A DNA stretch of 64,000 bases from Paulownia fortunei (lineage: Eukaryota > Streptophyta > Magnoliopsida > Lamiales > Paulowniaceae), in the NCBI GenBank assembly GCA_019321725.1, contig CM033123.1, positions 690,960-754,959 of the forward strand, read 5' to 3'. A model generated the notes under the pieces. The model saw nothing but the letters and a program-made list of their open reading frames with translations. It had not been told where the DNA came from and searched no databases. Shown here one piece after another: positions 36,601 to 48,133 of the stretch. The position numbers were made by a program, and so were the translations under genes. Numbering within the stretch: the first letter of the stretch is position 1; every line of letters starts with the position of its first letter.

Positions 36601-37113
36601 ACCTTATGCCTCTTGCAGTCTTTATTCATCTTTGGACTCATGCAGCATTGAGATCCCTGAGCCAATTCTATACCAAAGTGATTTTTTTTTTAATCCACAA
36701 GCCTAAGGTTTCTTGATTTTACATTTCATATATGTGCAAAACAAAGATTTGAGTCTTTCAAAGCCTTGAACAGGGTAGTTAGATTCAGGAATCCTTTTTT
36801 TAGCTTAGAGTGATGGATTCTGAACTGCAAATGGTCATGTAAGGTTCACCATGTCTGGCCTTGGACTCTGTAGGATCGATCATTGCCTTCAGTATTGTGA
36901 AAATTCCATTTAGAAGATTTGGGAATCATCCTTTAAAGTAGATCATGTCACTGCTTCACAATATGCAGCAAGCATGAGTTTTTGTGTATATAAAATTTCT
37001 TCAGAATGACAAGGGGTGCAAATAAACAAGCAGAAAGCTAACTGGTGCTTGAGATGCATTCATCAGAAAAAAATCTTTAATGGCAGACCAATTATTTAAT
37101 TTGAAATCCACAT
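36601..37113. other. Gap between kinase pseudogene and MULE
   Basis: Nothing was recognised here except a possible continuation of the pseudogene's 3' flank. Confidence 0.5.
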
Positions 37114-37122
37114 AAACATAGA
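37114..37122 (+). repeat. MULE target-site duplication, left copy
   Basis: AAACATAGA directly abuts the left terminal inverted repeat and is repeated exactly at 43584-43592. Nine base pairs is the diagnostic Mutator-superfamily length. Confidence 0.88.
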
Positions 37123-37236
37123 GGTTTTTTTTGACAAAATATTATAATTTAATAAAAAAATTGTCAAAATACCGTAGAATGGAAAGTAGTCATGGAATTA
37201 TTGCAAAACGTTACTTCCAATAACGCTTTCAATAAT
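37123..37236 (+). repeat. MULE left terminal inverted repeat
   Basis: Begins GGTTTTTTTTGACAAAATAT and ends near GCTTTCAATAAT. The outer 35 bp match the right end well; the inner part is diverged with indels until the shared GCTTTCAATAAT. Confidence 0.8.
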
Positions 37237-37384
37237 ATATATATATATATATATATATTTGATCGGATTTGAATTGAAAAGCATTACCCCCATTAATATT
37301 TTCTTTGTAAATATTCTTTCAAAAGAATGTGCAGACATCAATTAATGCATGGTTCACTAGATTTCAAAAAAATGCATTATGGCT

Positions 37385-37471
37385 GGTAACGCTTTCTAAG
37401 GAAGGAGTTATGGCGGTAACGCTTTCCAAGGAACCGGATTTGAAAAGAAGGGCGGTAACACTTTCTTTGTT
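37385..37471 (+). repeat. Subterminal repeats of the MULE
   Basis: Three spaced copies of GGTAACGCTTTC-type sequence begin at 37385, 37415 and 37454 (the last is GGTAACACTTTC). Related words occur at 37221 and, inverted, near 43446 (AAAAGCGTTACTTT). Clusters of short repeats near MULE ends are known as transposase-binding candidates. Confidence 0.7.
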
Positions 37472-38155
37472 GTAAAATATTTTTTTTTTAAATTTTATTC
37501 TATTATTAACTGTTTTACCAGCTTTTTTTTTTTTCACGCTATTCATGGGTTGCAAGACTCATTTTATTCTTCACTCATTTTTTTTCTTCTCATTCTTAAC
37601 TATTTCTCTTATCCCGACTTTCTTTCTTCATCTTCATCTTCTTCTTATTTTATTTGAAATTTTTGTTCTTATTTTCTTTTTTCATCAACCAAACACTCCA
37701 CTAATGCGGCAGCAAAGACGACAGCAGTGATGCGGCGGCAATGGCAGCGACATCAGCAATGACGACCAAATTAAAAAGATAATTATTATTATTATTTTTA
37801 AATTAGTTATTTAAGTATTAGTTTTTTAAAATTATTTAATTGAGTATGCATTATATTTTGAAGTTAAGGTGTTAGAAATTATTTTGTTGTTAATTTAAAT
37901 ATTAGAGAGATAACAACAGTTTTTTTTTTATTAATCTATATTTTGTTTGATTTGATAATATGTTATATTAACAATTTATTCATGTTGGGACTAATTAAAA
38001 TATCAATAAAAATTAAAAATAATACTTTGTAGGTACATCATAAAAATAAAATATACATCAAAAGCTTTTCTGTTAAAAAATATATATTGAAAATTTAATT
38101 TTATTGTGAAATATAATATTTTAATTAATTATTAATAATTATAGGTAGTGAATAA

Positions 38156-39245
38156 AATAAGAAATGGGGTTTGAAAATTAATTAATTAATAAATAAATAT
38201 AAATAAATAAATAAATAAAATATATTATTTTTTTAAAAATAGATAAAATATAATATTTATTCACAAAAATATAGTTAATAAATATGTTGATTAAATTTAT
38301 TTAAGAAAATAATTATTTAAAAATCACTATTACAAATTTAGCCTAAAGATTGACGGCATCTAATAATGTTTCAAATATAAAGTAAAATTGTCCATGTCTA
38401 AATCTTCATTTTGACTAATTAAATATAAGATTAACAAAAGAATAGTTAAATACAGAAATGTTCCTTCTTAATATTTGAGACTGATTAAAACATAAAAAAG
38501 AAAATAGTTAGCCTAAAATGAGCAAGTTTAATTGCTTAGTTTATTCACTAATTATACGTTCTCAGTTTAGAAACGAAAAATTCCTGGCTACTTTCTAAAT
38601 TAATCACCTACTCCAGCATCATGAATTAACTAATTTATTAACAAAATTACAAGTAATCAAGTTTGTCTTTCAAGAAAGTGATAACCTTTGTTATTTTTTT
38701 AAAAAAACCTACTCTAACTGCTATTTTTATATTAATTATTGATCGAAAAGATGATGATATTAAGATTGATTGACCAAGAAACATATGAAAATTGACCATT
38801 TCTATGATATTAATATTTTGATTTGGTCTAGGGCATAAGATAACTAAATTAAAGAATTTTTAGTGATTAAAATAAGAGATGGGGGTTTGAAAATTAATAA
38901 AAAAATTAATTAAATAAATAAAATATATTATTATTTTAAAAATAGATAAAATATAATATTTATATACAATAATATAATTAATAAATATGTTTATTAAGTT
39001 AATTTAAGAAAATAATATTTAAAAATCATCATTACGGATTTAATAATTATATATAATGATTAAAATAAGAAATGGGGTTTGAAATTAATAAAAAATTGAA
39101 TAAATATAAATAAATAAATAAAATATATTATTATTTTGAAAATAGATATATATAATATTTATATACAATAATATAATTAATAAAAATGTTTATTAAATTA
39201 AATTAAAATGATAATTATTTAAAAATCACCATTACAAATTTACTA
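38156..39245 (+). repeat. Three copies of a ~185-bp AT-rich repeat inside the MULE
   Basis: Copies lie at about 38156-38343, 38868-39048 and 39061-39245. Each starts AATAAGAAATGGGGTTTGAA (or GAGATGGGGGTTTGAA), runs through AAAATATATTATTATTTT and TATAATATTTATATACAATA, and ends near TTTAAAAATCACCATTAC. Copies two and three are nearly adjacent; copy one is 525 bp away. Confidence 0.8.
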
Positions 39246-39381
39246 ATGAATAATTGCATTGAATTTTTGAAAATATATGACACCTCAAAGAAAAGTTACA
39301 GTTATAGTATATGCGGGAGGTTAAGTGTCACAAGATTATTGAAAATTCCTCATACAATATGACTGTCTTCCAATTGTATAT

Positions 39382-41390
39382 ATGAAAATTCCTCATACAA
39401 TAACCTTTTCGGAATTATTGTCAAAATTGTATGAGTACACCCGCATTGATAGCAATCAATTCTCGTTGAAAGTGTTTGCTAAATTTTCACAAGTCTATAT
39501 GCAATGGATAAAAGAATCAATTATGGAGATAACCAACAATGACAGTTTAGGGTTTTTATTGGATCCAGAGGCTGAAATTGATAATAAGGATATTTATGTT
39601 GAGAAAAAACAAATTCACCATAGTGTTGCTCCTCCAGAAATGATGATGAATCAGAAATGGGGCTCGTATATGTCTTTTTTAGCCTAAGACACTGTTGTGG
39701 ATCTTTTTATAATGACACAAGAAGTGTCAACTATTGGAATTGATGATCTATGCGTGGGTGCTTCTACATCTGCTTATACAAATTTTGGTATTGAGCAATA
39801 CAAAATTAAATCAAGTAGCATGAGAGAAGCTGATAATGCATGTACGGAGTATGTCCCTGATGCTGAACCTGATGATACTGATGCGAACACGCATGATGGT
39901 GCCAATGATTCAATAGTAGACAATTTTGGGCCCAACATATCTAGTGATTCTGAACTAGATGAGGTTGAACATCCAATTTTTAATGATAATGAGGACGATG
40001 TTGATGTTGACATCATATTGAATACATTGTCATCACATGGTCAGAGGACATCGTCACAGTCTAAACTCTCAGTCAGTGTAGCAATACCCTCCACCTCAAA
40101 TGAACATATACTTCATCCATCGATTCCATTCATCTCTACTACATATCCAGAGGTATATGCAAACTCTATTTTTATTTCAATTAGGGACTGTGGTAAGTTT
40201 TATGATTCAAATAGAGGGTTCTTGATGTGGATATGATTTTTAAGGATAAGAAACGCTTGATATCTGCAGTAAAAGATTTTTCCATCCGCTTTGTGAAGCG
40301 AGAGTATCGTGTGGTTGAGAGTACGCCGAAGTTATGGAAAATGGTATGCAAACATAGCAGAACAGATATGAGGTGTAGATAGGAGCTTCGAGCGTCACTA
40401 AAAGCAAACTTTGGCATATTTAAAATAACAAGGTATGGGGGGACCACACTTATATGATTAATAGAATGTCAGTTGACTACCACAAGTTAGACAAAAATTA
40501 TATTGTTACGCTGTTGGTGGGGATTGTTCGGGATAATTCAATGTGCTAGATAAAATATGTCATGCAATTTGTAAAACAAAAATTGGGATTTGAGATTTCA
40601 TATTCAAAAGCATGGTATAGCTTGAAACGTGCCTGAGAAAATGTGTATGGAACTTGGAGAGCTAAGTGCAGAAACTTCCCAAGTTTATGAAATCTCTACA
40701 AAAGTTGAATGAGGGGACTATTGTTGAGTAGGATCATAAAGACACCAGAAATCTAAGACAAAAGATAATCAAATATGTCTTTTGGGCCTTCAAACTATGT
40801 ATAGAGGGATTTCATCACTGTCGCAAAGTCATAAGTGTCGATGAAACCCATTTATACACAAAATACAAACATAAAATGTTGATTGCAGTTGTCATGGGTG
40901 GAAACCAGCAAGTTTTGCCTCTTGCATTCACAATTGTCGATGAAGAAACTACTATGTCTTGGAAGTGGTTTCTGCAAATGTTGAGCAAATATATTATACG
41001 AGGGGTTGAAGGTATGTGTCTAATTTTTTATCGACATCCTGGCATTTTTCGAGCAATTGAGATTGTACTCGACTTCACATTTTCTCGTAGTGTGCATCGA
41101 TTTTGCTTGAGGCACATGTGCTCAAATTTCAACAATTATTTCAAGAATATACAATTGAGGAACTTACGTTACAGAGCCGGTACTACACATCAAATAAGTA
41201 AGTTTGAGAAGGCTCTTAAGGAGATTAAAAGTATTAAGCCACAAACATTTGCATACTTGGCAGAGATTGATAAGGAAAAATGGGCATTTTCTCATGATAG
41301 AGGGTGACAAGGCAGACTTCTGACTACCAACATGTCTGAATACATCAATGAAGTATTAAAAGGTGCTCATCGTCTTCCACTCACAATTCC
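39382..41390 (+). pseudogene. mudrA-like MULE transposase remnant
   Basis: Reading frames broken by stops at 39685-39687, 40236 and several between 40380 and 40700 together encode a MULE transposase: an acidic N-terminal part, a MuDR-type DNA-binding region (FVKREYRVVES, ITRYGGTHT) and the MULE catalytic domain with VISVDETHLYTKYKHKMLIA, LPLAFTIVDEETTMSWKWFL and CLRHMCSNF. The catalytic domain opens at about 40770 and ends with LLTTNMSEYINEVLKGAHRL near 41383. The SWIM zinc finger and the segment before it, normally next, are missing; plant mobile domain sequence follows instead. It cannot make full transposase. Confidence 0.85.
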
Positions 41391-42420
41391 GTTACTTTAT
41401 CTGCCAAAATTTAAGAATGTAGATGAAGTTAGTGAGTACAGTTGGGATAGTATTGTATTGGTTTTTTTGTACCGTGAGTTGTGTATGGCATGCTCCAAGA
41501 TAAAATGCAATATTGGTGGTACATTACACTTATTACAGGTAAAATTAATACATATTTATCTTATAATTTAATACATCTTTATCATATTTTGTATTGATGT
41601 GAATTTCAATTCTTCTAGATTTGATCGTGGTCTAAGATAACGCCCATTACACCATCGTTCTAGAACCACATGTAGATTTAGAGCCCTGAGAGATTGATTT
41701 AAAGCATGTATTTCCTAATCCTCTCTATGGAACATGGTAAAAAAATTTTGTTATTACTCTTTTAGAAGTATATTTATTTTTTTATTATGTTAATGTAAAT
41801 GAATAATTATATGTAGAATACGACGATAACTTATGGTCATACTACTCGATATTCTGTGCACATCTTTTGAGAGATGTTTGATGCTATGATTCCACACCAG
41901 GTCAACAAACTTATAATGAAGTTTTATTTGCCATCACTTATAATAAATTATTAATATATATATATATATTTTGCAGTTCATTTGGCAACCATATGACATA
42001 ACTTCTCAATATATTACTGAATTGTCACTATATTGTAGTCCCCAACTTTGGACGTCCACTTGTCCATTGATCTTCTATGCGCGAGTTGAGATACACCATT
42101 CTAAGAGGGTTCTTCAACAGTTTGGGATGATTCAAAACATCCCTCCATTTTCATAGAATCGTGACACAGATTTGCATAAATTTGACCGCAGGGGGTATAT
42201 AGAATTTGACTGGAAAGGTCATCACATACAGTATATTAGCGCATGGATTAGAAGATTTGAAACTATTGTGTATAGACCACTTATCAGAGATGCAGTCAGT
42301 ATAGAAGATGAATATAATGAGTGATATGACAGAGTTACATGTCGTTTTATATCGTCTGCCAATAGAGTTCAGACTACAGGCTACCAAGTTGGGGTTGCAT
42401 CTTTGATGCAATTTTTGGTA
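41391..42420 (+). pseudogene. Plant mobile domain (PMD, MAIN-like) remnant within the MULE
   Basis: Directly after the transposase phrase LKGAHRLPLT the frame reads LPKFKNVDEVSEYSWDSIVL and LYRELCMACSK, then IGGTLHLLQ, later FIWQPYD, HSKRVLQQFGM, DWKGHHIQYISAWI and RVTCRFI. These are the conserved phrases of the PMD found in MAIN/MAIL1 proteins and in MULE and Ty3 elements. In-frame stops and probable intron remnants separate the blocks. The N-terminal third of the domain is absent. Function in transposons is unknown; MAIN/MAIL1 host proteins act in transposon silencing and cell survival. Confidence 0.8.
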
Positions 42421-42529
42421 CGTAAATTGATATTTGATATATTTATATTTTGGAGTTCTTTTATATCATATGTATTTATATTATGATTTTTTTATATGTA
42501 TTTCAAGTTGATTAGTTGACCTCTCTTAG

Positions 42530-43163
42530 TATAAGTGTTCGGATGAGGTCTTTTGAGGATTTGACTGCAGTTAATTCATTATTAGAGCGATATATTTCTG
42601 TTGGTGAGTAGGCCGCAACCCTCCTCATTAGCCGAAATTTGCCTTTACAAATGCTCTCGGAACAACTACAACCACCAGATGATACACAGACTAGGACAAA
42701 TAGGAGAAAAATGAGTCATACTGAGAGGTCCAGTAGCTCAGTAGAGGGTGATACCATCAGTCGAACTCAGATACCTCCCTTTACTGGTTATGTTTTGACA
42801 TCATATCACTGTCCTCTAGCAGCAGATGTAGTCGGGCCTTCTACATTACATGTCTCTCCTGACGATGTTTATAGGTCAGTCCTAATATCAGAGAATTATT
42901 TTTCTTTCACTCTTTATGATCCGACAACACATACGTACTCGCAGGTACAACTTAATCTTAGTTTGGGATTGATGCCTGAAAATATTTCACGTCCGGAGTT
43001 TAATATCTCTCATATTTCATTCTCTCTAATAATATCAATGTATCGAAATCATATCCATGATACATTTTCATCGAATTATCATAATACATATGTAAATAAT
43101 AATTCACAAACTGATGAGATATCACAATTCTTTGATACTGTTGCACAGAATAGGGGAGAGTGA
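42530..43163 (+). pseudogene. C-terminal extension of the MULE PMD open frame
   Basis: A low-complexity segment follows the PMD block: MRSFEDLTAVNSLLERYIS, one stop near 42609, then a 174-residue open frame from 42639 rich in Ser, Thr, Gln and Pro, ending at 43163. PMD transposon proteins commonly have such disordered tails. No catalytic motif is visible. Confidence 0.5.
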
Positions 43164-43484
43164 GCTGCAGGGCATAGGAATAGACGACCACGTAGTTGTG
43201 GTACTGACGGACATGATTATTGTATATAATATATTTAATTTGATTACTCCATTTATTTATATAATAATTTTTTTAATTGTTGTTTAATTTAGTTCAAAAT
43301 TTAATTTTTATATTTACATGTATAATATTATAATTACATAAAATACTAAATAAACATAATATGAATAAATTATAGATATACACAATTGACGTATTTTATG
43401 TATATACATATATATAAATTAAAGAAAAAAAAATTAAAAATTTAAAAGCGTTACTTTACGAAATTCCTTCAAATTGAAAAAAAA

Positions 43485-43583
43485 ATTATTGAAAGCCTTA
43501 CTGCAAATAATATTTTTTTTCTGTCATTACACGATATTCTAATAAATATTTTATTAAATTATAATATTTTATCAAAAAAGCCA
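43485..43583 (-). repeat. MULE right terminal inverted repeat
   Basis: In reverse complement it starts TGGCTTTTTTGATAAAATAT and runs to GCTTTCAATAAT, mirroring the left end. The outer core differs from the left at one position in 25. Confidence 0.8.
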
Positions 43584-43592
43584 AAACATAGA
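43584..43592 (+). repeat. MULE target-site duplication, right copy
   Basis: AAACATAGA, identical to the left copy at 37114-37122, immediately outside the right inverted repeat. Confidence 0.88.
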
Positions 43593-44535
43593 AGTAAAGG
43601 TCATAGCTAGACAGCCAGAGAGCCTTAATGCATGTACGTGAGGCGCTAACCAATGAACAACTTTGTCTCCAATTAAGACAAGGTGAATTACTAAACCTCA
43701 TACTATGAATATTGATGACATTTGGTGAACTAATCTGCATTTAGAGCTACTAGCAGACTTCAATAGTATCTCCATTGATGCCTCTTAGTAATTTGTGCTC
43801 CTTTCCAAACACAAAAATGAACTTATTTACCCACAAAAATGAACTTATTAGCAATAATATGGTCATTTCTCTTCAATAAAATGCATTGTGGTCCCACTTA
43901 AAAGTTATTGTCAATGATCTCTGAAAAAACTTGACTGAATGGGTTGCGGAATTGCAAAGGTTTTACCGAAAATATGAGAATAATTACATTATCCTTGACT
44001 TTGCCATGCCAAATAAAATATATGATACTAGTATAACTAGTTTTTGAGGAAAGCCAGCAACATTTTTGCTGCATCTGATGGCCACTGCTACATATAAAAG
44101 AAGAATGATGGCACTTTTCAACCCAAGTATTGTGGGGGACACTGCCATTCCTCTGAGCTTCCAATATTGACAACCTTAAGAAACCAAGTACCATCAATTA
44201 AAGATTATTTGGTAGTCTTCTAGAATTTGATTGAACAAGTACTCAGTTTAGACCTGTCTTAAAGGGTAGAATTTCAATCTTTTAATTTAGTGTACTACGA
44301 CTATATATCAGCCAACTGTGTTGTTAGCATCAAAGCTCACAACTCGAGAATGGGAAAGTGAAATAGAGAAGAAGAGAGCCCTCACAAAAAAGAATTCTCT
44401 GAGTTATTCCCATGCTGAAATTTTCTCATGTCACTTTCTCCAGAAAATCCAACCTCCATTAACCCTTTCTGCATTGCGGTCCCTAAAGAAAAAAGAGTGT
44501 CACCCAACCTACTGGTGACTATTGGATAACATGGG

Positions 44536-44602
44536 GTGGGTGGTTCACCACCCACTTCCCTTCATTAAAAGTCTTGGATGGACTGAAATCAATCCATCCA
44601 AG
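44536..44602. repeat. Two adjacent perfect short hairpins
   Basis: The first is GTGGGTGGT-TC-ACCACCCAC (44536-44555). The second has CTTGGATGGA at 44573-44582 pairing perfectly with TCCATCCAAG at 44593-44602 across a 10-base loop. No larger inverted repeat encloses them, and neither has a T-run like a terminator. Confidence 0.8.
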
Positions 44603-44960
44603 AATTTCACATCTATATCTAAGGGGGTGTTTGTGTGTGCATGCATTGTGAATATGATTTTTATATGTGGAATTATTGGACGGAAAGAAAAGAGACGTTG
44701 CACTGAGGAAGTAGGAGCACACGCACTGCAAAATGAAAACACTGATTTCCAGGCCTAACGAGGACCCCTCTTTCACCATGCAGTCGTTTACAGAGGCAAT
44801 AGCTTTTGACCCCAAAACTTCGAGGACAGTATACTAAAAGCCCTCCGAATAAAACTTAATCTAAATTGGCCACATTAAATTCACACCATTTCTATCAGCA
44901 TATATCAACAAAATATGCTACTAAAGAAACTCTAAACCAGGTTTTTGAATGTTTCAAGAA

Positions 44961-45017
44961 GATATGATGGCTTAGCTGGTTTGTACTCCTGGCTGTGAAA
45001 AGGAAAGGCTCAAATCC
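44961..45017 (+). repeat. tRNA-like fragment with Pol III A and B boxes
   Basis: TGGCTTAGCTGG at 44968-44979 fits the A-box consensus exactly and GGCTCAAATCC at 45007-45017 fits the B box with one mismatch. The flanks do not form an acceptor stem, so it is not a working tRNA. It may be the head of a SINE or a tRNA pseudogene. Confidence 0.45.
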
Positions 45018-45113
45018 TGTTTATTGTTTCTGGATGTTGAGTTTTCAACATGGATCATGTGGTTTGCTTCTACCTTGAATTGGATCCTTCCAAATTATTT
45101 TCTTCTTGTGGGC

Positions 45114-45770
45114 TCAGCAGAAGTTGGCAGACTTGAATTCAAGTGGATATATGAATGAGTTTGCATAGGTGAATCTGATACTCTGGCTACTCTTCAATGG
45201 CTGTCCCCCATTAACCAGGCAGTCATCAAAAGAGAGTCTTTTGAAGGTTCTTGGATTCACTATTCTTGCAGAGGCAAACCAGCCACAGCGGAGATGAATG
45301 TTGGAAGGTGCACAGCCAGAAACACACGTGTTCACAATCTGAACTATGTATTGTGGGATTCCTGGAGTTGGATATCTGCTCTGTGAAATGCTTATATCCC
45401 ATTTTGTGCAAACCCCTGTTGAATACATAACAACACAAGATGTTAAAACTGAGATTTGAGTAGAAAGTTCATAGGATTCAGAGCAAAAACTAGAGAAAAT
45501 TATTTACCTTTCAACATGAGTTTCCTGTGATTGAAGTATGCATCTTCTGGTTTCACAGCTACAGTTCTGTTTTCATCTTCATTGGCAAAAGGCATAAAAT
45601 TTCCTGACAAAAAGGGAAAGAAGAATGTAGAATTAACCAAATAAAGGAAGTGAGAATCTTTGGAAGAATTGCTAGTGTTTACAAAATCAAGGCTCACCCG
45701 AGTAAAAACCAATATTGCAGAGTACAATGATGACCACCAAGAAGTAGAAGAAAAGGTAAACAGTGCTCAT
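45114..45770 (-). CDS. TPD1-like secreted cysteine-rich protein
   Basis: Small apoplastic protein of the TAPETUM DETERMINANT1/MAC1 family; the founder is the ligand of the EMS1 receptor kinase that fixes tapetal cell fate in anthers. Exons: 45770-45698, 45603-45508, 45415-45114; 471 bases, 156 aa, all phases fit. A signal peptide of about 24 residues (MSTVYLFFYFLVVIIVLCN) is followed by a variable stretch, then the conserved domain: CTKWDISISQS, GIPQYIVQIVNTC, CAPSNIHLRCGWFASA, DDCLVNGGQPL and FTYANSFIYPL, ending in Cys. The cysteine pattern is that of the family. Whether it is the TPD1 orthologue or one of the paralogues of unknown role cannot be told from this window. Confidence 0.93.
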
Positions 45771-47368
45771 GATGGTTCTTGAGTTACTAAATATGTGAGA
45801 GAATTTTTTATTAAATTGAATAAGCTTGCTTTGTCATGAATGATTTGTAACTTGAAGCCAAAAACCTTTAAGTAAAACAGAAAAAAATGAACTTGGGTTT
45901 TAGCCTTTGAGGAGGGTTGATTTGATAATATTCTACAGATTTTGCAAAGTGTCCTTTATAAAAATGAAGGCAGGAGGGATACAAAAAGGACCACCACCAT
46001 CAGTTCCATTCTAATGTCACTGCTTTTATAGGTAACCATCACAAAAAGATGAAGAGAAAGGCAACCATTTAATGCACAATGGCAAAAGGCTCTTTCGCTG
46101 TGTGTGTGTGAAATTTCATCTGCTTTTGACAGCCATGCTTGAAAGTCTCTTGGTTCAAGAAGAATTGAAAGTTAGACATAATGCAGCTAATTTCCACAAT
46201 AAAGTTACCTTGGAAGATGAAATGAAGGTTAAGACATAATGCAGCCCCTTTGCTGCAAGCCTACAAATAATTAACTAAACCAGTATAATTGTTATTATAG
46301 TCCTCATCTTTTCTGGGGTTAAGTTCTAATTCTTGGACAGAAAGTAACTTGGTGAACATCTTCTCCAGGAAGACATTCTTGAAAAGTCAAATAAACTGGT
46401 TTGAACAAGCAATATCAAGAGCAATGCATTAATATCATACAATAAAGAAAATATGATTTTATGCCTTTGTGGTGGAAGCAAATATTTCTACAACTTAATA
46501 TTACACTCCAAAATAAACTTATTCGCCTACATAACATAATTAAATCACTCAAAACTGTCATCAAATGTATGTAATAAGTATTTCTCTAAATGCAAAAACA
46601 CAATCAAGTTTTTTAAGCCACAATGTAATACCCTCCTTTCTTGCCAATCTTTTGGTCCAATTTTTAGCACTTTGTGACCTAGTCTAGCAGAAAATGGCTG
46701 AAATCCCATTTTGTTCTTTCCTCTAGTTAGGACTTAGGCTAGGGGAGAGGATTTTTAGCTGCACTTAAATGTCAATTTTGGCATGGATACTATCTCGTAA
46801 CATCAAATCCAAGTATGTACTTCTTGTTGCTATTGAAAATCCAAAAGGGATTTGTATTTTGTACCCAAAACCAAAACAAAGAAAAGACAGAATTGAAATC
46901 TTGAGGCACTTGGCATCAAGTCAATAAAAAGGGCAGGTCTTCAACTTCTATTCCATAAGCTCTTAAATCCCTCCAAGCAAAAGTGGTATCTTTTGAAAAG
47001 ACAAAACATAGACTTTTCCTCAGAACTAACAAGAAACAAAATTTGCAGGGAAGCTTTGACAGTAGGGACCCTTTAGGGCTTATTAGCTGGAAAAAGCATA
47101 CCATAAATTGCAACATAAAGTAATAGGTACCCATGCTTTGAGAAGTTATTGACCTTCTTTTTATGCCAATGCCTATGACCTTTGACCCATGTCCAAAAAA
47201 CCAGCTACTGCTACCTAAACTCAGCAAGTGTGCAAATGCCCAATGTTATTTGCCTCGTGTGAGTTAGGCAAAACTTTCACTGATTTTTACACTAATGGTT
47301 TTAGACTTTAGTAAATATCAAATTTGAAAGAATTGATTTATAAAATTATGGTCGTCAAAAGCTATAGT

Positions 47369-47421
<53 letters not shown>

Positions 47422-48133
47422 TGTTGAATATTACTTTTGCTCAACCTAGAAAATTGATACAATTCAAATTATCAAACTCCTCTACAAATCACAAAAATAA
47501 AATAACCAACTTGATTTTGGGAGTTCCAAAGAAGGGGATATAGTTGCATGTGATAATAAAGAGGTGAAAGCTATGTTTGGTTTTTGGTTTTTGAATTTTG
47601 ATGAAGAGAACACTATGTTTAGTTCTTTATTGTCTTGTATATAAATGAACTATGCAGTAGTAGTATGTAAAATTATTTAAAAGTTTTCAACGTTATTGAG
47701 CTTTGAAATCAAGTTGGGTTGGATTAATCGATAAAAATACTCTTTTTTGGGCCTAATGTCACACTAAATCGTTTGAAAATGAGCTTTGGGCCACTCAACC
47801 AGATATAAACCTAAGTAAACCGCGCATGGGAATATTTCTCAATCATGATCTCATCTACTTGCTCCATTGACTTAAGTTTGGACTCTTGCAACAGTTGGTA
47901 ACAATTCACAAAATAAAAGCAATAATCTTAAAAGAATAGACTTAAAAAAGTATTTATTTCATGGCCCTTAAAGCCATTATTCAAATAAAATCTAGTTTTA
48001 AAATATTTTCAATTAAAAAAATTAATTTGAGACCATTGAATAAACAAGAAACGGACAGCCTAGATCAGGCAATAGCGTTTACTTTCTCTCATTAGCACTA
48101 ATGTCCCTCATTGTTGAGCTATATGCTTCACTT
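45771..48133. other. Intergenic region
   Basis: Upstream of the TPD1-like gene and upstream of the WAK-like gene (head-to-head pair about 2.4 kb apart). A TA run and a (TG)n microsatellite occur at 47369-47418. No exon or RNA was recognised; the 103-codon frame at 46916-47227 has no family resemblance. Confidence 0.5.
47381..47418. repeat. (TG)n microsatellite
   Basis: Thirty-eight bases of TG dinucleotides following a short TA run. Confidence 0.95.

Larger units (their letters stand above)
37123..43583 (+). mobile_element. Mutator-like element (MULE) carrying a plant mobile domain
   Basis: A 6461-bp DNA transposon bounded by inverted repeats (37123-37236 and 43485-43583) and a perfect 9-bp target duplication AAACATAGA. 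The outer 25-bp core (37133-37157 against 43549-43573) matches at 24 positions. Inside are subterminal repeats GGTAACGCTTTC, a 1.1-kb AT-rich zone with three copies of a 185-bp repeat, a decayed mudrA-type transposase, and a PMD segment. Stops and frameshifts make it non-autonomous. The intact ends and target duplication mean the insertion itself is complete, and the ends might still be mobilised in trans. Confidence 0.88.
43593..45113. other. Intergenic region between MULE and TPD1-like gene
   Basis: No protein gene was found. It contains two adjacent perfect hairpins (44536-44602) and a tRNA-like fragment (44961-45017), plus the presumed TPD1-like 3' UTR at the right end. Confidence 0.5.

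Noticed and set aside
37732..37770. Coding trinucleotide (CAG/CGG-like) repeat
   Set aside because: The AGCAAAGACGACAGC-type stretch is short and imperfect and belongs to no supported frame.
38100..39250. CRISPR-like array because of spaced repeats
   Set aside because: The repeats are 185 bp, AT-rich, unevenly spaced, and inside a plant transposon; there are no short regular spacers.
44961..45030. Functional tRNA gene
   Set aside because: A and B boxes fit, but the seven-base acceptor arms do not pair and no anticodon stem of normal length forms.
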